A stretch of 64,000 bases of DNA from positions 30,694,802 through 30,758,801 of the forward strand of contig NC_063258.1 of the NCBI RefSeq assembly GCF_019578655.1, written 5' to 3'. The notes under the pieces are model-generated. The model had not been told where the DNA came from. It made no database searches and was given only the letters and a program-made list of their open reading frames with translations. The stretch is from Ricinus communis (Eukaryota > Streptophyta > Magnoliopsida > Malpighiales > Euphorbiaceae). Position 1 is the first letter of the stretch. Every line of letters starts with the position of its first letter. Shown here one piece after another: positions 36,607 through 48,061 of this stretch. The position numbers were made by a program, and so were the translations under genes.

Positions 36607-37461
36607 CGGAAATTGGTGGGAGGAGGAATGGAATTTTCCTTGTTGGGTTTGTGGGCTCGAATATTTAGTGCTCACAGCTGTATGCTTTTTGGACACATTA
36701 CTAGATTCTTACAATTCGTGTGTTGCCCTTTCACATGTCTAATGTGCTATTCTTTCTCCGAATGGAATGGAAGTGCAATGAGCTCAACGAGTAATCATCT
36801 TTTGCATTTGTTTTGAAAATAATTATTTACTGAAGAATAATTAATTTTTTTTATTTCTTAAGAGCAAACATTTTTATTACTTATAATAGATTTCAGTTGT
36901 AATAATATATAATACTTGATTTACATACCATAGAACAAATAAAATTACAACCAATCCTATTAATTAAATATAAAAAGAAAAGAATTATAAGTATATGCAT
37001 GAATTTAATTTTTCTTTTTAATAATAAAATGAATCAGCTTAAAGTGCTCAATGGAATTGTAAATACACATATAATATTAATTAAAATATTAGAATTTAAT
37101 TTTTTTGACAAACTCGTGCTTGTCAAAAGTTTTATAAAACAAACACATATGTGAATATTTACAAAAAATATAAAATATTTAATAAAATTATTCCCATTAA
37201 ATGCATTTTCAATGAACCATGCCATGTAATTCTTGGGGAAAATATAGTGATGTCTTGCTATCTTCATATATTAAGTTATAATAATTCACTTTTAGCATAT
37301 GAGAAATTATCCTGGAAATGAATTATATCAGTAAGCTTTAATATTCGAAAATACATAAATTATATGAATAACATAAATTTCTAAGCCAAGAGAATGTAAA
37401 ATACAATAACATGCCAAGCAAATGGTGCTTGAGAAGCAAGTAGTAACGACAGTGATTTTAT

Positions 37462-37580
37462 TCAGGCAGAGGCAAAGATAACAGCTTCTTCATTCTTCAG
37501 AAGATGATTGGGTCTGGTGTTGGGACTTTTGGCTCCACCATGGCCTTGCCGTCCCCTACAGGTTTTGAATTTTCTGTCAT
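37462..37580 (-). pseudogene. Internally deleted LFS-like gene fragment
   Basis: The minus-strand frame from 37580 reads MTENSKPVGDGKAMVEPKVP, which aligns with the start of copy 1 (MAEISERKWDGKATVELKGL). It stops after PDPIIF, whereas copy 1 continues QVWPF. The next ~40 nt down to 37462 match the last codons of copy 1 at DNA level, including the stop context TCTGCCTGA. The middle ~390 nt of the gene are missing. This is a dead copy, most like copy 1. Confidence 0.75.
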
Positions 37581-38640
37581 GTGAAAGTGAATAGATAAGC
37601 AGAAATTTGAGGGAGAGATATGAAATAAGCAGTAAACCGTTCACTATCGACAAAGATGGTCAGGGGTGATATGAAATAATTAAGGACAAATACTTAGGCT
37701 CATATTATTTCTAAGAAATAATTTGTTTTAAAACTTTTTTTTTTCTAAAATAACAGCTTCTTTTTTTATTGTTTAGTTATATATTAAAAATTCACTTGAA
37801 AGCTATTTATATAATATTCAAAATATTTTAAAAAATATTAGTTAACATGTTATTTAAAACTTATCAAATTTTTATATTCCATTTTGATACTACAAGGAGA
37901 AAAAAAAAAAAATAGGTCATCCAAGGTGATTATCCGCGATTAATATATTAATATATATATATTTATGTTATTTTTAATGAATCGTTTTCCAAGTTGTTAA
38001 AAGTTTTATGACTGAAAAATGGTTTTCTATTTAAAATGAAATGTTGTTTTTCTTAAAAACTGTTTCATTTTCTCTTTAATTAGTAAACTATTTAAAAAAA
38101 ATTACGAAAAGTTATTATGATGTGTTTAAAAGCGAACCTTAAGTTCTTTTGTGGTTCTTTAAATTCTTTAATAGTATCATTTCGCAGAGTTTTTCAAAGA
38201 AAAAAATTAAAATTAAATGAATATTCTTTTTCGAATAATGCTACAAGTCTACCATTTTTTTTATCTTAGATCGTTCCTACCTAATATGATATTTATTTCT
38301 TTTACAAAAATGTAATTTAATATTTTAAAATTAAAAAATAATTTTATAGAAATAATAAATATCAAGTTAGGGAGACGAGAATGTTATAACAAATGATAAG
38401 ATATTTATTTGTAGAGAAAACTTTTTATTTTTATTTTTTAAATTTTTAAGAAAATAAAAGTTTGTTATTTTCATAAAAAAAGTTTGTTAAAATTGAAAAT
38501 ACTTTTATTTTACAAAAAATTTCTTTTCTATTTAAGTAATATTTTAAATATAAATAGTAGATTTGAAATAAATGAAGTGAAAATTCATAGGTTTTTATTT
38601 GAAAACAAAATGACTTTTTATATAAATAGTATATAAAACA
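37581..38640. other. AT-rich intergenic region
   Basis: Extremely AT-rich, with no frame of interest. Confidence 0.5.
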
Positions 38641-38940
38641 ATAGTATATTAATTATACTTTAATAGTATATTAATTAATAAATAGCTTTTTAATCAGATA
38701 ATGATATTAATTTTATTATAAAAAATAGTATATTAATTATATTTTAATATTATATTAACTAATAAATTAATTTTATAATTAGATAACAATTCTAATTTTA
38801 AAAAATAACATCTTAAACTATATTTTAATATTATATTCAATAATAAATTAATTCTTAATTCTAAAAAAAATTATAATATCAGTTATATTGATATATTAAT
38901 TTATATAATATTAAAACTAATCAATAAATTATATTAAAAT
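38641..38940. repeat. Degenerate AT-rich tandem repeat, period about 80 bp
   Basis: Three to four units begin near 38641, 38726, 38806 and 38870. Each runs ATAGTATATTAATTATA.TTTTAATATTATATTAA.TAATAAATTAATT with decreasing similarity. It is noncoding. Confidence 0.6.
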
Positions 38941-39054
38941 AACTCTTATATCATTACATTAATAAAGCTTTAAAATTTTATAAAAATTAAAAATATTTAA
39001 AAATAGTTAGTTTGCTATATTTATCAATTAATATAAAATTTTAAATTTTTTATT

Positions 39055-39082
39055 AAATAATAATAATAATAATAATAATAAC
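39055..39082. repeat. (AAT)n microsatellite
   Basis: About nine AAT units downstream of LFS-like copy 3. Confidence 0.9.
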
Positions 39083-39257
39083 GACCAACGGTTAAATTAT
39101 GATTTTAAGAACATAAAAACCTATTTTATATTTATAACATAATTAAACATAAAATTATATTTTTTTATTTTTATTTGGGAAATTTTCTATAAAACTAACA
39201 TACTTTTCAGTAAATAAACAGTTCCTTAGCATTTTCATTTTCTTTAATAGTTAAAAC

Positions 39258-39944
39258 TTAGTATTTGCAAAAAAATAGGGAAGTAATCGAAAGGAGAAAC
39301 ATGTATGGAGCTAGGTAGCTAGTTGAAATAAATAAGATAAGATAAGATGAACACGCATGCATGCATGCATGCATGGAGAAGTATATAATTGTTGGACACA
39401 AACCATGGGAAAGTGGTTGTTGTTCTGAAACCTTTTTAGCTTCGTCCTCCATCCTGTCTGCTACAATCTGTATAGCCATATCCCACGTACTCACAATATC
39501 ATCGAACACGCACCCTTCTACAGGATTAACCGTAAATGACCATTCAATCACACAGCCGCCGCCCTCCTCTTCTTTTGCGGGAACAATCTTGACCACCGCA
39601 ACATATGACTTGTACCCGATGTTGCTGTCGATAATCTCATAACTGAGACACCGTTCAGCGTGTTCAATGGCGATCAGTTTCTCCTTGGACCAGCTAACAA
39701 CAGGGAGATTGCTGTCGTTCTGGTGTTGTTCGGTGGGGTCTGATGGGATTGAGAAGCCACCGCAGTAGCGTATGCAACCCAGTTCCCCATTAGTGCCGTG
39801 GATGCCGTAGCAAGTTGGTATGCTGGGAAACCATCTGTTTAGGTTGAAGAAGTCTGTGAATAAAGGCCATATTTGCTCTGCTTTGGCTTTTGTTAATCTT
39901 TTTGTGAATTTTGCTTCCCATTTTGGCTGTTGATTTTGCTCCAT
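39258..39944 (-). CDS. Lachrymatory-factor synthase-like protein, copy 3, with unusual C-terminal extension
   Basis: 228 aa from Met 39944 (MEQNQQPKWEAKF); 27 further open codons upstream are treated as leader. Core as in copies 1 and 2: IWPLFTDFFNLNRWFPSIPTC, GCIRYCGGFSIPS, VSWSKEKLIAIEHAERCLSYE, CVIEWSFTVNPVEGC. The family domain ends about residue 170 (RMEDEAKKVSEQQPLSHGL). After that the frame runs on for about 50 residues through a (GCAT)n microsatellite, giving MHACMHAC and then hydrophobic sequence. The extension is unlike the relatives. Either the ancestral stop was lost, or the real transcript is spliced at GGTTTGT (about 39406) to a short last exon. Copy 2 has the same GGTTTGT at the equivalent place. 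Confidence 0.85.
   Translation of the reverse strand: MEQNQQPKWEAKFTKRLTKAKAEQIWPLFTDFFNLNRWFPSIPTCYGIHGTNGELGCIRYCGGFSIPSDPTEQHQNDSNLPVVSWSKEKLIAIEHAERCLSYEIIDSNIGYKSYVAVVKIVPAKEEEGGGCVIEWSFTVNPVEGCVFDDIVSTWDMAIQIVADRMEDEAKKVSEQQPLSHGLCPTIIYFSMHACMHACSSYLILFISTSYLAPYMFLLSITSLFFCKY
39355..39375. repeat. (GCAT)n microsatellite inside an open frame
   Basis: About five GCAT units, translated on the minus strand as alternating Met-His-Ala-Cys in the C-terminal extension of LFS-like copy 3. Confidence 0.92.
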
Positions 39945-41182
39945 TTTAAGTAAAACCAAGAAGTTTTTCTTTTCCTTTTTCAAACAAGAAATCTGTGAAA
40001 GCTTAATAATTTGTTTGTCGATCAACCAGATGTATATAGAGGTTTTTGAACATGCATATTATAGATTTCTCGCGTTTGACGAGTAAACAATATCATTTAA
40101 TTAAAGCATCCATATTTAGTTAGAAGACTTCCGTCCCAAATTCAAATTTTGTATAGCCATCACAATGAAAAGAAAAGAAAACATGCAGCCATCAAATAAA
40201 AAATAACAAAAAGAAAAAATCCTCATTCAATTCTTCATTTTTTAGTTTTTTTTTTTTTTATATATATATACTTTTAATTCAACTGTCATCTATGAGTATT
40301 ATTCGCATAATTTAAAAATGTAACTTTTCCTTCCTAATTTCCTCAATTTTTAGGCACACGTATAATATTAGAAAATGAAGTCAATTCAACAAAAAAGTAA
40401 TGAGAATAAATAGAGTGTTTATAGTTATAATTCCCACTTATAAGCATAGATATCATTCCTACAAACAAAAAAAAAAAAAAACAAATGGTACTTCAGCAGA
40501 ATATTGTTAATTATAAACTAATTGCAATGTTAATGTCAATAATTATAAGAGGTGAAGAAGAACATTCAACTACACTTGCAAAAATCAGAAGGATTTTATC
40601 TAATACTAATTCCCATTAATTTAAATCTCAAAGTCAAATCAACTTTTTCTTTGCATGACTATTTTATACATAGCGTAACGTAAATGAATGCAAGAAGATA
40701 TGAATAAAATTAATTATATAAAGTCCAAAATGAGTTTATTTTTATTTTTATTTTATTTTTTGAAGTGAATTCAATAACACATATTATTTTGTTTTTTCAG
40801 TTCATACGATATAGGCTGCCAGGCTAATGGCACTGCTCACTATCACATGGCCTAGCTTACATGATTTGTCTCAAAGTCAAGATTGAGCTCCATGGTGTGA
40901 CAGCTGGCTCTCAACCAACGCCACATCCTTTGTTTAATTTTCTTTTTAATTTCTTGCTTTACTAAATTTGGTAGCTCTACTGCTGATTGAGGATGCTTCT
41001 GCCACTTCATAGTAATGAATTTGTTCCTTACACTGTTTAGAAAGAAAAAAAAAAATAAAGAGAGAGAAGAAAATCAACATATCTGTTATTTATTATTATT
41101 TCTTTTGAAAGTTTAATTGATCAACGTGGGGACGTGACGTCAAGTCAAAATTTGAAATATTTACGCGACAATATATTATTTA
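39945..41182. other. Intergenic region upstream of LFS-like copy 3
   Basis: AT-rich; contains A/T homopolymer runs. No gene seen. Confidence 0.5.
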
Positions 41183-41450
41183 CACACTTAAATTTTAATT
41201 ATTTATTCATTTTAACACTTTAATTTTTAATTTAATTTAACAAACATTTAATTTTTATTTTAAAATCTATTAACACTTTTAGTTTTTATTTTGACCTAAC
41301 AGACGACTGAACTTAATTTAATAGTAATATTTATGTATAATATATATGAACATCAAAAATATTTAATTATTATTACAAATATAAAATTAAGATATTAAAT
41401 TAAATTAAAATATTAAAATAAATAATTCGTTGAAATCAGTGTCTAAGTAT
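41183..41450. mobile_element. Short AT-rich element with inverted ends (MITE-like)
   Basis: The left end ACTTAAATTTTAATTATTTATT resembles the reverse complement of the right end (ACTTAGACAC...AATTATTTATTTTAAT), and both pass into TTAATTTAATTT. It is about 270 bp and noncoding. The AT bias makes chance similarity possible. Confidence 0.3.
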
Positions 41451-44400
41451 ACATTTGACCAAATATTTATATTGTAAATACCAACCCTATGAAAATAATG
41501 GCAATAACAATATTATGTAGTTGGAATAAGTAATAAAAACATATTTATTATTCAATTGTTTGGTTTGACTATAACAGTAGCATTAAATTTCCATGATTTC
41601 ACTGAAATTTGGAATTAAAAATCGCAGGACATATTTGAATATCAATAAAACATTTTACTAAAACTTTTAATAAGTAACGCGTTTTTTTTTTCTTTTATAG
41701 ATAACTTAAAAATTTACATAAATTAAAATGTATATCTATGTAAAACTAAATCCGAAATTATAGATTTATACTTTTTCCTTTATTTTATTATTTCTTTTAT
41801 CAAAGTCTTATTATTGTTAATCCACTCCATATTTTCTTTTAGATTGATAATGATATCATTCTATTTAAATTTTGATAAATACATATTCTTTAAATTGGAT
41901 TTTTTAAATATTACAGATTTATTAATATTTTATAGAATTTATGATAATAACTTTTATAGTACATGATATTTCTTTATAGATGTATTTAAAGAACTTAATA
42001 AATCTGAAACATTAATAGTGAGATATATTTTTAATTTGATAATATCTTTTTAATTAATTCATTTAAAAATTAAAAAAATAATTTATAAAAATAACGAATA
42101 AATAAAATGCACTAATTAACGTAATTAGAAAAATGAGTATATATTAATTTTATATGCTTTTTATTTATATCTATATATATTTAATTATTAATTAAAGTAC
42201 AAAACTATTTCTATTGAATAAAAGATCCATAATTCAGCATAGGAAAAAAGACATATAAGAAATTGAAAAAAACCTCTGAGAAACTACTGAGAAATGTTAA
42301 CCGATGCAAATATTTTGGCCATCCGAAAGTGGTAATCACATCCCATTTTGCCTTCTAGAATCAAGGAACCATCCGTTACAGGTCAATCATCGTTCATTAG
42401 TCTTAAGATTTTTCAGTTGCCTTTATCTACGGACAACTCATTTGTCAGCGCCTGTTCATAGAATATTATATAAAATATAATAGAATATAGAATATTTTTA
42501 AAAATATATTAATTAAAAAATTAAATTATTTATTTAAAAATTTATTCTTAATAATTTTTTAATAGTCTAATTAAAAATTCAACACCGCATATGTATTTTC
42601 TATCTTTCTATTATTAATACTATTATTATATTATAATATTATATAAATTTTCTCTCCTTTTTTCCTTTCTAGAAAATTTTACTTAAACCACCTTATTTAA
42701 TAGAAACGCGATATTTTTTAATTTAAATATTAAATAATTAATATATATTTTATTATCTAAAATTATTAAATATATATAATATATACTTTTTTCTAATATT
42801 AATATATAATTTTCTTTACATTTATAATAATTTAAACTTTTTATAAAAAAAATTAATTTTTACGAGCGTTTTTAATTGTCTCATACCTTTAAGAATATAA
42901 AAACTTTCTTATATATATAAAATATAGTAAGACCTCATATATATATACACATAATCCTACAAAATGAATAGAAAAATTAAATATATAAAAAAATTATTTA
43001 TACCGGTTGCAAAAATAATCTCTTATATACGTAATAAATATATTTTATTATTTATGTATACATAAGGCCTAAAAAAATAAACAGGAGCATCTTTTCTTTT
43101 TCTATAAAAAAAAAAAGATCACAAATGTGTCATTAATCGTTAAAAAGAGATGGATGAGAGTCGTTGATAGCAAGGGATTCCAAATTTAGGAGCAAAGAGT
43201 ACATTCAATCCAGAGGACAAGAGAGATTTAAAGTAGCTTTTGCAATCCGATTCCAGCCTCTTTGTGAAAACTGAAAGAGAAGGAATAAGGGTGCTGTAAG
43301 CGAAGACACTTCTAAACAACAACATTAATTTCCCACGGAGAAATTATTATATGAATTGCAATTTTCCTTGGAGACAATATTGGATCAAGATCCAGGAATC
43401 TAACTCGATAGAGCAGTGAACCATGTCCGGAGAAATGGGTAGCAAACACCGCTTCTATAATGGCAAAGGCTTCAGCACTTAGGGCGAGGAGCAACTCACA
43501 ATGCAACTTTTACGAGCAAAAAATTTTCTCAGATACATACCTGCCAACAACCCTTAAACCTTGCTCTACCACCCTTTAAGCCCTAAAAATGACCAGTCAT
43601 TACACGTATATATAATAAGTAATTTACACAAATGCACTAAAAGATAATAATTACTTTAGTGCATCTTTTCACAAATAAAACTGTTTCCATTGGCAGATAG
43701 TATAATTACACTCTTTAGTAGGTATTTTGCGACAAATTGTCGTGCTCTCGTTTCTCCCTCTTCGTTATCACAGATCAGGCCTTATTGCAATAAGATGATC
43801 ACCATTTTCGTGCTTCCTTTCAACTTTGAAATGGTGGCCATAAATCTATAACTAGCTTATTCAATCTTTTTGTTGATAGCATTAGCAGCAAAAGAACAAG
43901 CCAGGATCCACATTCGTCTGTAAAAAGATAAAAGTCGGCTGAACGGATCAAAGTCGCAACATCCATAGGCCGAAGTTCCAAGAGTCCAAATCCCATTTAT
44001 TTTTTTCTCAAATTCAATAAAAGGGCTTTGCTTCAAATTCCTGTTACATTGGCGGTACACCTAATAAGTCATTCCAAAATTCAATAGATACCCAAACCCA
44101 AACCCATGACCAGGTTTAGTTAGCTTACAAAAAAATAGGACATAAGCAATTATTTATGACTTAGGACGTGGGGTTGCACTCAAAACAGTCCTACAGAAGG
44201 TTAAATCTTTCTAAACAACAGCCAAAGGGAAAAACAGTGATATCTTGCTTAATCAGCAGCACTTATTTAAAGTATGGAAAGGGAAGAAAGCATAATAATA
44301 TGGAGATTGATGATGAAAAAATTCGATAAATAGTCGCAATTTCTCAGCTAACTAACAGTTGTTTTAGTTATCTTACAACTGACCGTGGCAGCTGGGACCT

Positions 44401-45818
44401 TAATAAAAGTGAATGGCACGGCAACTATATATTACCGGTGTTTACATATGACCGTCAGGCATCATCAATCTCCCATACAACAAGACATCATGCAATACAA
44501 TAGTTAAACAAAACAATATTGATACAATGGCAGATGATTTCAGCTGAAAAATTAACAATAATTTTGGCTTTAGACCTAATAGAAACCAACACTGAGGATG
44601 ACCATTCATCTTTAAAGAAAAAAAAAAAAAACTTTGGATCCAATAGAAAATCAAAATAGGCCCCACTAACATGTCTAAATTAACAGTTGAGGATCATGAT
44701 CCAGAATTTTAGGAATCACATAGGACATCCCTTCCTCCCTTGAATAGGTATATAATGATGATGATGACAAAGTCTTTTTTTCTCTTTTTATTACTACAAT
44801 GGCTGCTTAGTTTACCATGAATATGAGGAGGAAGTTCCATCAATTCCTCTTTCAAATAAGCAAAGAACCTGCGGAAGGTGCAATGTAAAATAAATATTAA
44901 GCTTTAGTTCTTAACTGATGTTGACTTGATGACCAAATTAAGCATAGAGCTGGGAACCCCATCCCAATTTTTTTTTTTCTCTCTTATAAATATTAGCAGA
45001 CTAGGTCGATCACTTCTGTACCAAACAGCAATTTTCGAGCATTTTCAATATTTCTAGCTGGTCTCAAATATTAACAAGATACAGTCTTCTCAAGTCAAGC
45101 ACTAAAATCTGTTTTCCCTTCTCCCCACTTAAAATATTCAAAATTTTGGCAATCTTGAATTTAATTTTCTAAGAATTGAGAATGAAAATTATGGTGGAGA
45201 AATATGAAAAGAAAAAGTATTTGAAGAATGTGTAGGACAAGGATAAGTTTGAATCGAGTACTCTTGTACCTTTTCTTTTCTCTTTTTTCTAATTGGGCAA
45301 TTGAACTTCTTTAAACATTTTCTAGACACTGATACTTGAAATTTTTGGTATGATTAATTAATCTCTCCACTCATCTGACATTAGTCCACTAATTATGGGT
45401 TAAAACGACTTTGGATTCGAGATTCTGTCATAATTACGAAATCCACTACATATATAAACTAACAATTTCTTTTTAGCTGTGTGTATTTTTCAGTTTGAAA
45501 AGCGTTGGCTAATGTAGGGCTAAAGGAAGGGTTATACCTAACATAAGCAAGCAAAAAATACCCTTTGTAATTTCTTAAAAATTTCTTTACTAATGGCTCC
45601 ACCATATGTTTAGTTAATCATTTAATAGCTTTTTCTTGCTTTATACTTGATTAATCTTCTAGTTCAATCCTTTAAAACAAAACCAAACCCCTTTACTGCT
45701 TGCAAGCAATTTTAAGTGGGGTCATGAACTTAATATGTTCACTAATTAACCCTTTGGACGGCTGAGATTTGAAGCCACTAGATTGGGATTCAAATCTACG
45801 GTCAGAGATTTGTGGGCA
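41451..45818. other. Long intergenic region
   Basis: No credible gene in 4.4 kb. Between 43140 and 43510 minus-strand frames contain AEAFAIIEAV and, in another frame, RLESDCKSYFKSLL, both loosely like the plant RNase H-like transposon domain; the spacing (about 220 nt) is wrong for a simple remnant. The rest is AT-rich with no structure seen. Confidence 0.4.
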
Positions 45819-45828
45819 GCCACGTGGC
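45819..45828. promoter_or_regulatory. G-box-type palindrome
   Basis: GCCACGTGGC is a perfect 10-bp palindrome containing the CACGTG core recognised by plant bZIP and bHLH factors. It lies in a locally GC-richer patch about 1.6 kb upstream of the DUF761 gene, so a link to that gene is only a possibility. Confidence 0.4.
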
Positions 45829-47268
45829 GGTGGGTTGTTGGTTAAATTCATTGCCGCCAACCTTATCAAGCTGGCCTAAACGGTTCATATATCTATGTCA
45901 ACTAAACAAAGGTGCACTTAATTTTTCAAATTTTATGAAGGAAAAAGTGAGGACATAAAAGATGAAAGAGAATTGACATATGTTATGTAATATCCAAATG
46001 GCAAAATCATCCCTTCATTATTGCTAATGTTTGAAAAGGAGAAAAAGAAAAAAGGAAATAACCCAAGTTAGTCATTAGAGGGGGGTTATCGTTTTCATTA
46101 ACAAATTACTATATGATGTTGATACTAATTAACAAATAATGCAATAACAAATGAAAAGAGATATGATTACAAATGCAAAAGTGGTCATTCCAGCCAAAGC
46201 AAACACCGCGCTTTAAAAATTTTGAGTTAATATTATGTAAGTTTTGAAAAGGATGGATGGGGTGATTAATAAATTTGGTAGAGTATATAGTACATTAATA
46301 ATAATAATACATATTAATGAGAAATTGTGTCATATTAGGTTTAATTTAACTATTCAAAATTATTATAATTAATTATTTTGGCAGTAGGCCTTTACTATAA
46401 CTCTTTTACAAAACTAAACTATAGACTTTATATGATTTTATATTAAGTTGTAAAGAAAGTAATGATATAGTTAGAATGTAGATTTAGCTTATATTGAATT
46501 TGAATTTAATTATTGTCAAAATAACTAAAACTAATTATTTTAGTGGTTGGCATTTACCATTTGTAATTCTTTTTAACATTTCAGCAATATATAATTCCTT
46601 AAATGTAAACTTTATTATACATAAAGACTTTTAGATTGAGACCTTCTAAATTCATATGAATATGATGGATCATTCTTTATTATCTCTATTCTTGATTCTT
46701 AATTGAAATTTTACTAAAAAAAATCATATATAATAAATATTTATTCATTAAATAATAAAATCTCAATAAATAAATTAAATTATTAAAGTTGTACCAATAT
46801 AAACTATGGCTTCTTTTAGAGCATGAAAGGATATCAACCTTATTTCTTATATTATTAGATAAGTGTTTTTCTCTCCATTACGAATCTCTTAACTTCTACA
46901 GGAAGACTTTGTCTTTCACCAAAGAAAGAGATTAACTTGGTATGACACTTGAAATCTGATCCATCACATATCCACTAACTGTTAAATAAATAAAATATAA
47001 GATTAAAATACATTTAAAAAATAAAAGAAAGATGAGAAATACATAATAATAAAAAAATAATAATAACAAACAAAAAGAAAATGTTAACCCCAGTCTCTTT
47101 TTTCTGTTTTTCTTCTTCTATTATACCCCACAGTCAGTCTTCTTTAAGAAAAGGCACACAGCACAAAACAAAACAATGATTAAAGGAGTTTGTTGTTCTT
47201 AATCAGAAACAGTAAAATAGAATTAAAAAGTTTGTTTTTATTCCTCCATTGGTCGACCTTATCCTCCC
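45829..47268. other. Intergenic region upstream of the DUF761 gene
   Basis: AT-rich; nothing else recognised. The last few hundred bases should act as promoter. Confidence 0.5.
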
Positions 47269-47276
47269 TTTAAATA
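47269..47276 (+). promoter_or_regulatory. Probable TATA box of the DUF761 gene
   Basis: TTTAAATA followed by CCCTC, about 125 nt before the ATG, with a CT-rich leader downstream. Confidence 0.5.
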
Positions 47277-47398
47277 CCCTCTTATCTCCCTCTTTAGAGA
47301 GAACCAGTGACCATTTATAGTTTCTGCTTATCTCCTTCCATCTCTGAAGAAGATCAAAACACCCTTAGTTTCCTTATAGTCATATAGAGAAAACATTA

Positions 47399-48061
47399 AT
47401 GGAACCAAGTCCGACACCATTGTTAACCAAGAAACTATGTAACATGATACGCATAGCTTTCTTCACAGTTCAAAAAGGTGTTTCCAAGAGTAAGTTCATG
47501 GTTGATCTTCACCTCATGATGAAACGAGGCAAGATCTTAAAAAAAGCCATGAACGACCTCATGCTCGAACACCAAGCCTCTCTGAGTTGTCGGTCAGACA
47601 ACATGGACATGTCATTTGTGTCCCCAATGAGTTGTCGGTCACATGACGTGCATCTGTCGTTTGTATCACCCCATGAGTACGAGTTCAGCTGCAGTAGCAG
47701 CTGTTCGAGCTACAGACCCTATAACCCACGTCTCCACTCCAACAGACGCAGAAGTACTAGACATTATTTGCGGAAACACCAAGTGAGCTACCAGCGGACG
47801 ACGCCATACATATGGGCCGATGATGATATGGCGTCAGAGGGTAGTGGCGGCGAGAGTCAGGGGTTCGGGTGGAGCCCACTAGTGAGACAGGTGAGGATAA
47901 CAGACTCACCATTCACAGTGAGGGACGGTGGTGATAATGAAGATAGCATGAAGGTAGATATGGAGGCAGAGAAATTTATAGATAGGTTTTATAGAGAATT
48001 GAGGTTGCAGAAATGGATGGCTGCACATGAAGCAGCAGACAACTATGGCTGGCGAGCATGA
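47399..48061 (+). CDS. DUF761 (cotton-fibre-protein-like) family protein
   Basis: 220 aa, single exon. The N-terminal half carries a conserved basic block (KLCNMIRIAFFTVQKGVSKSK...MVDLHLMMKRGKILKKAMNDL), typical of plant DUF761-related proteins. The C-terminus, FIDRFYRELRLQKW at about residues 194-207, is the DUF761 motif itself. A Ser-rich middle region contains a short internal repeat (two copies of MSCRSDN/MSCRSHD followed by MSFVSP or LSFVSP, residues ~62-96). The biochemical function is unknown; relatives include pathogen- or elicitor-induced genes. The start follows a CT-rich leader and no other in-frame Met gives a better match. Confidence 0.88.
   Translation: MEPSPTPLLTKKLCNMIRIAFFTVQKGVSKSKFMVDLHLMMKRGKILKKAMNDLMLEHQASLSCRSDNMDMSFVSPMSCRSHDVHLSFVSPHEYEFSCSSSCSSYRPYNPRLHSNRRRSTRHYLRKHQVSYQRTTPYIWADDDMASEGSGGESQGFGWSPLVRQVRITDSPFTVRDGGDNEDSMKVDMEAEKFIDRFYRELRLQKWMAAHEAADNYGWRA

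Noticed and set aside
39340..39380. CRISPR- or satellite-like array
   Set aside because: Only a GCAT microsatellite next to three TAAGA units; no spacer structure, and the genome is eukaryotic.
39361..39642. Plus-strand 93-aa ORF in LFS-like copy 3
   Set aside because: Antisense to the conserved family domain.
40810..40930. Possible miRNA precursor
   Set aside because: Locally more complex sequence, but no convincing hairpin and no known plant miRNA sequence recognised.
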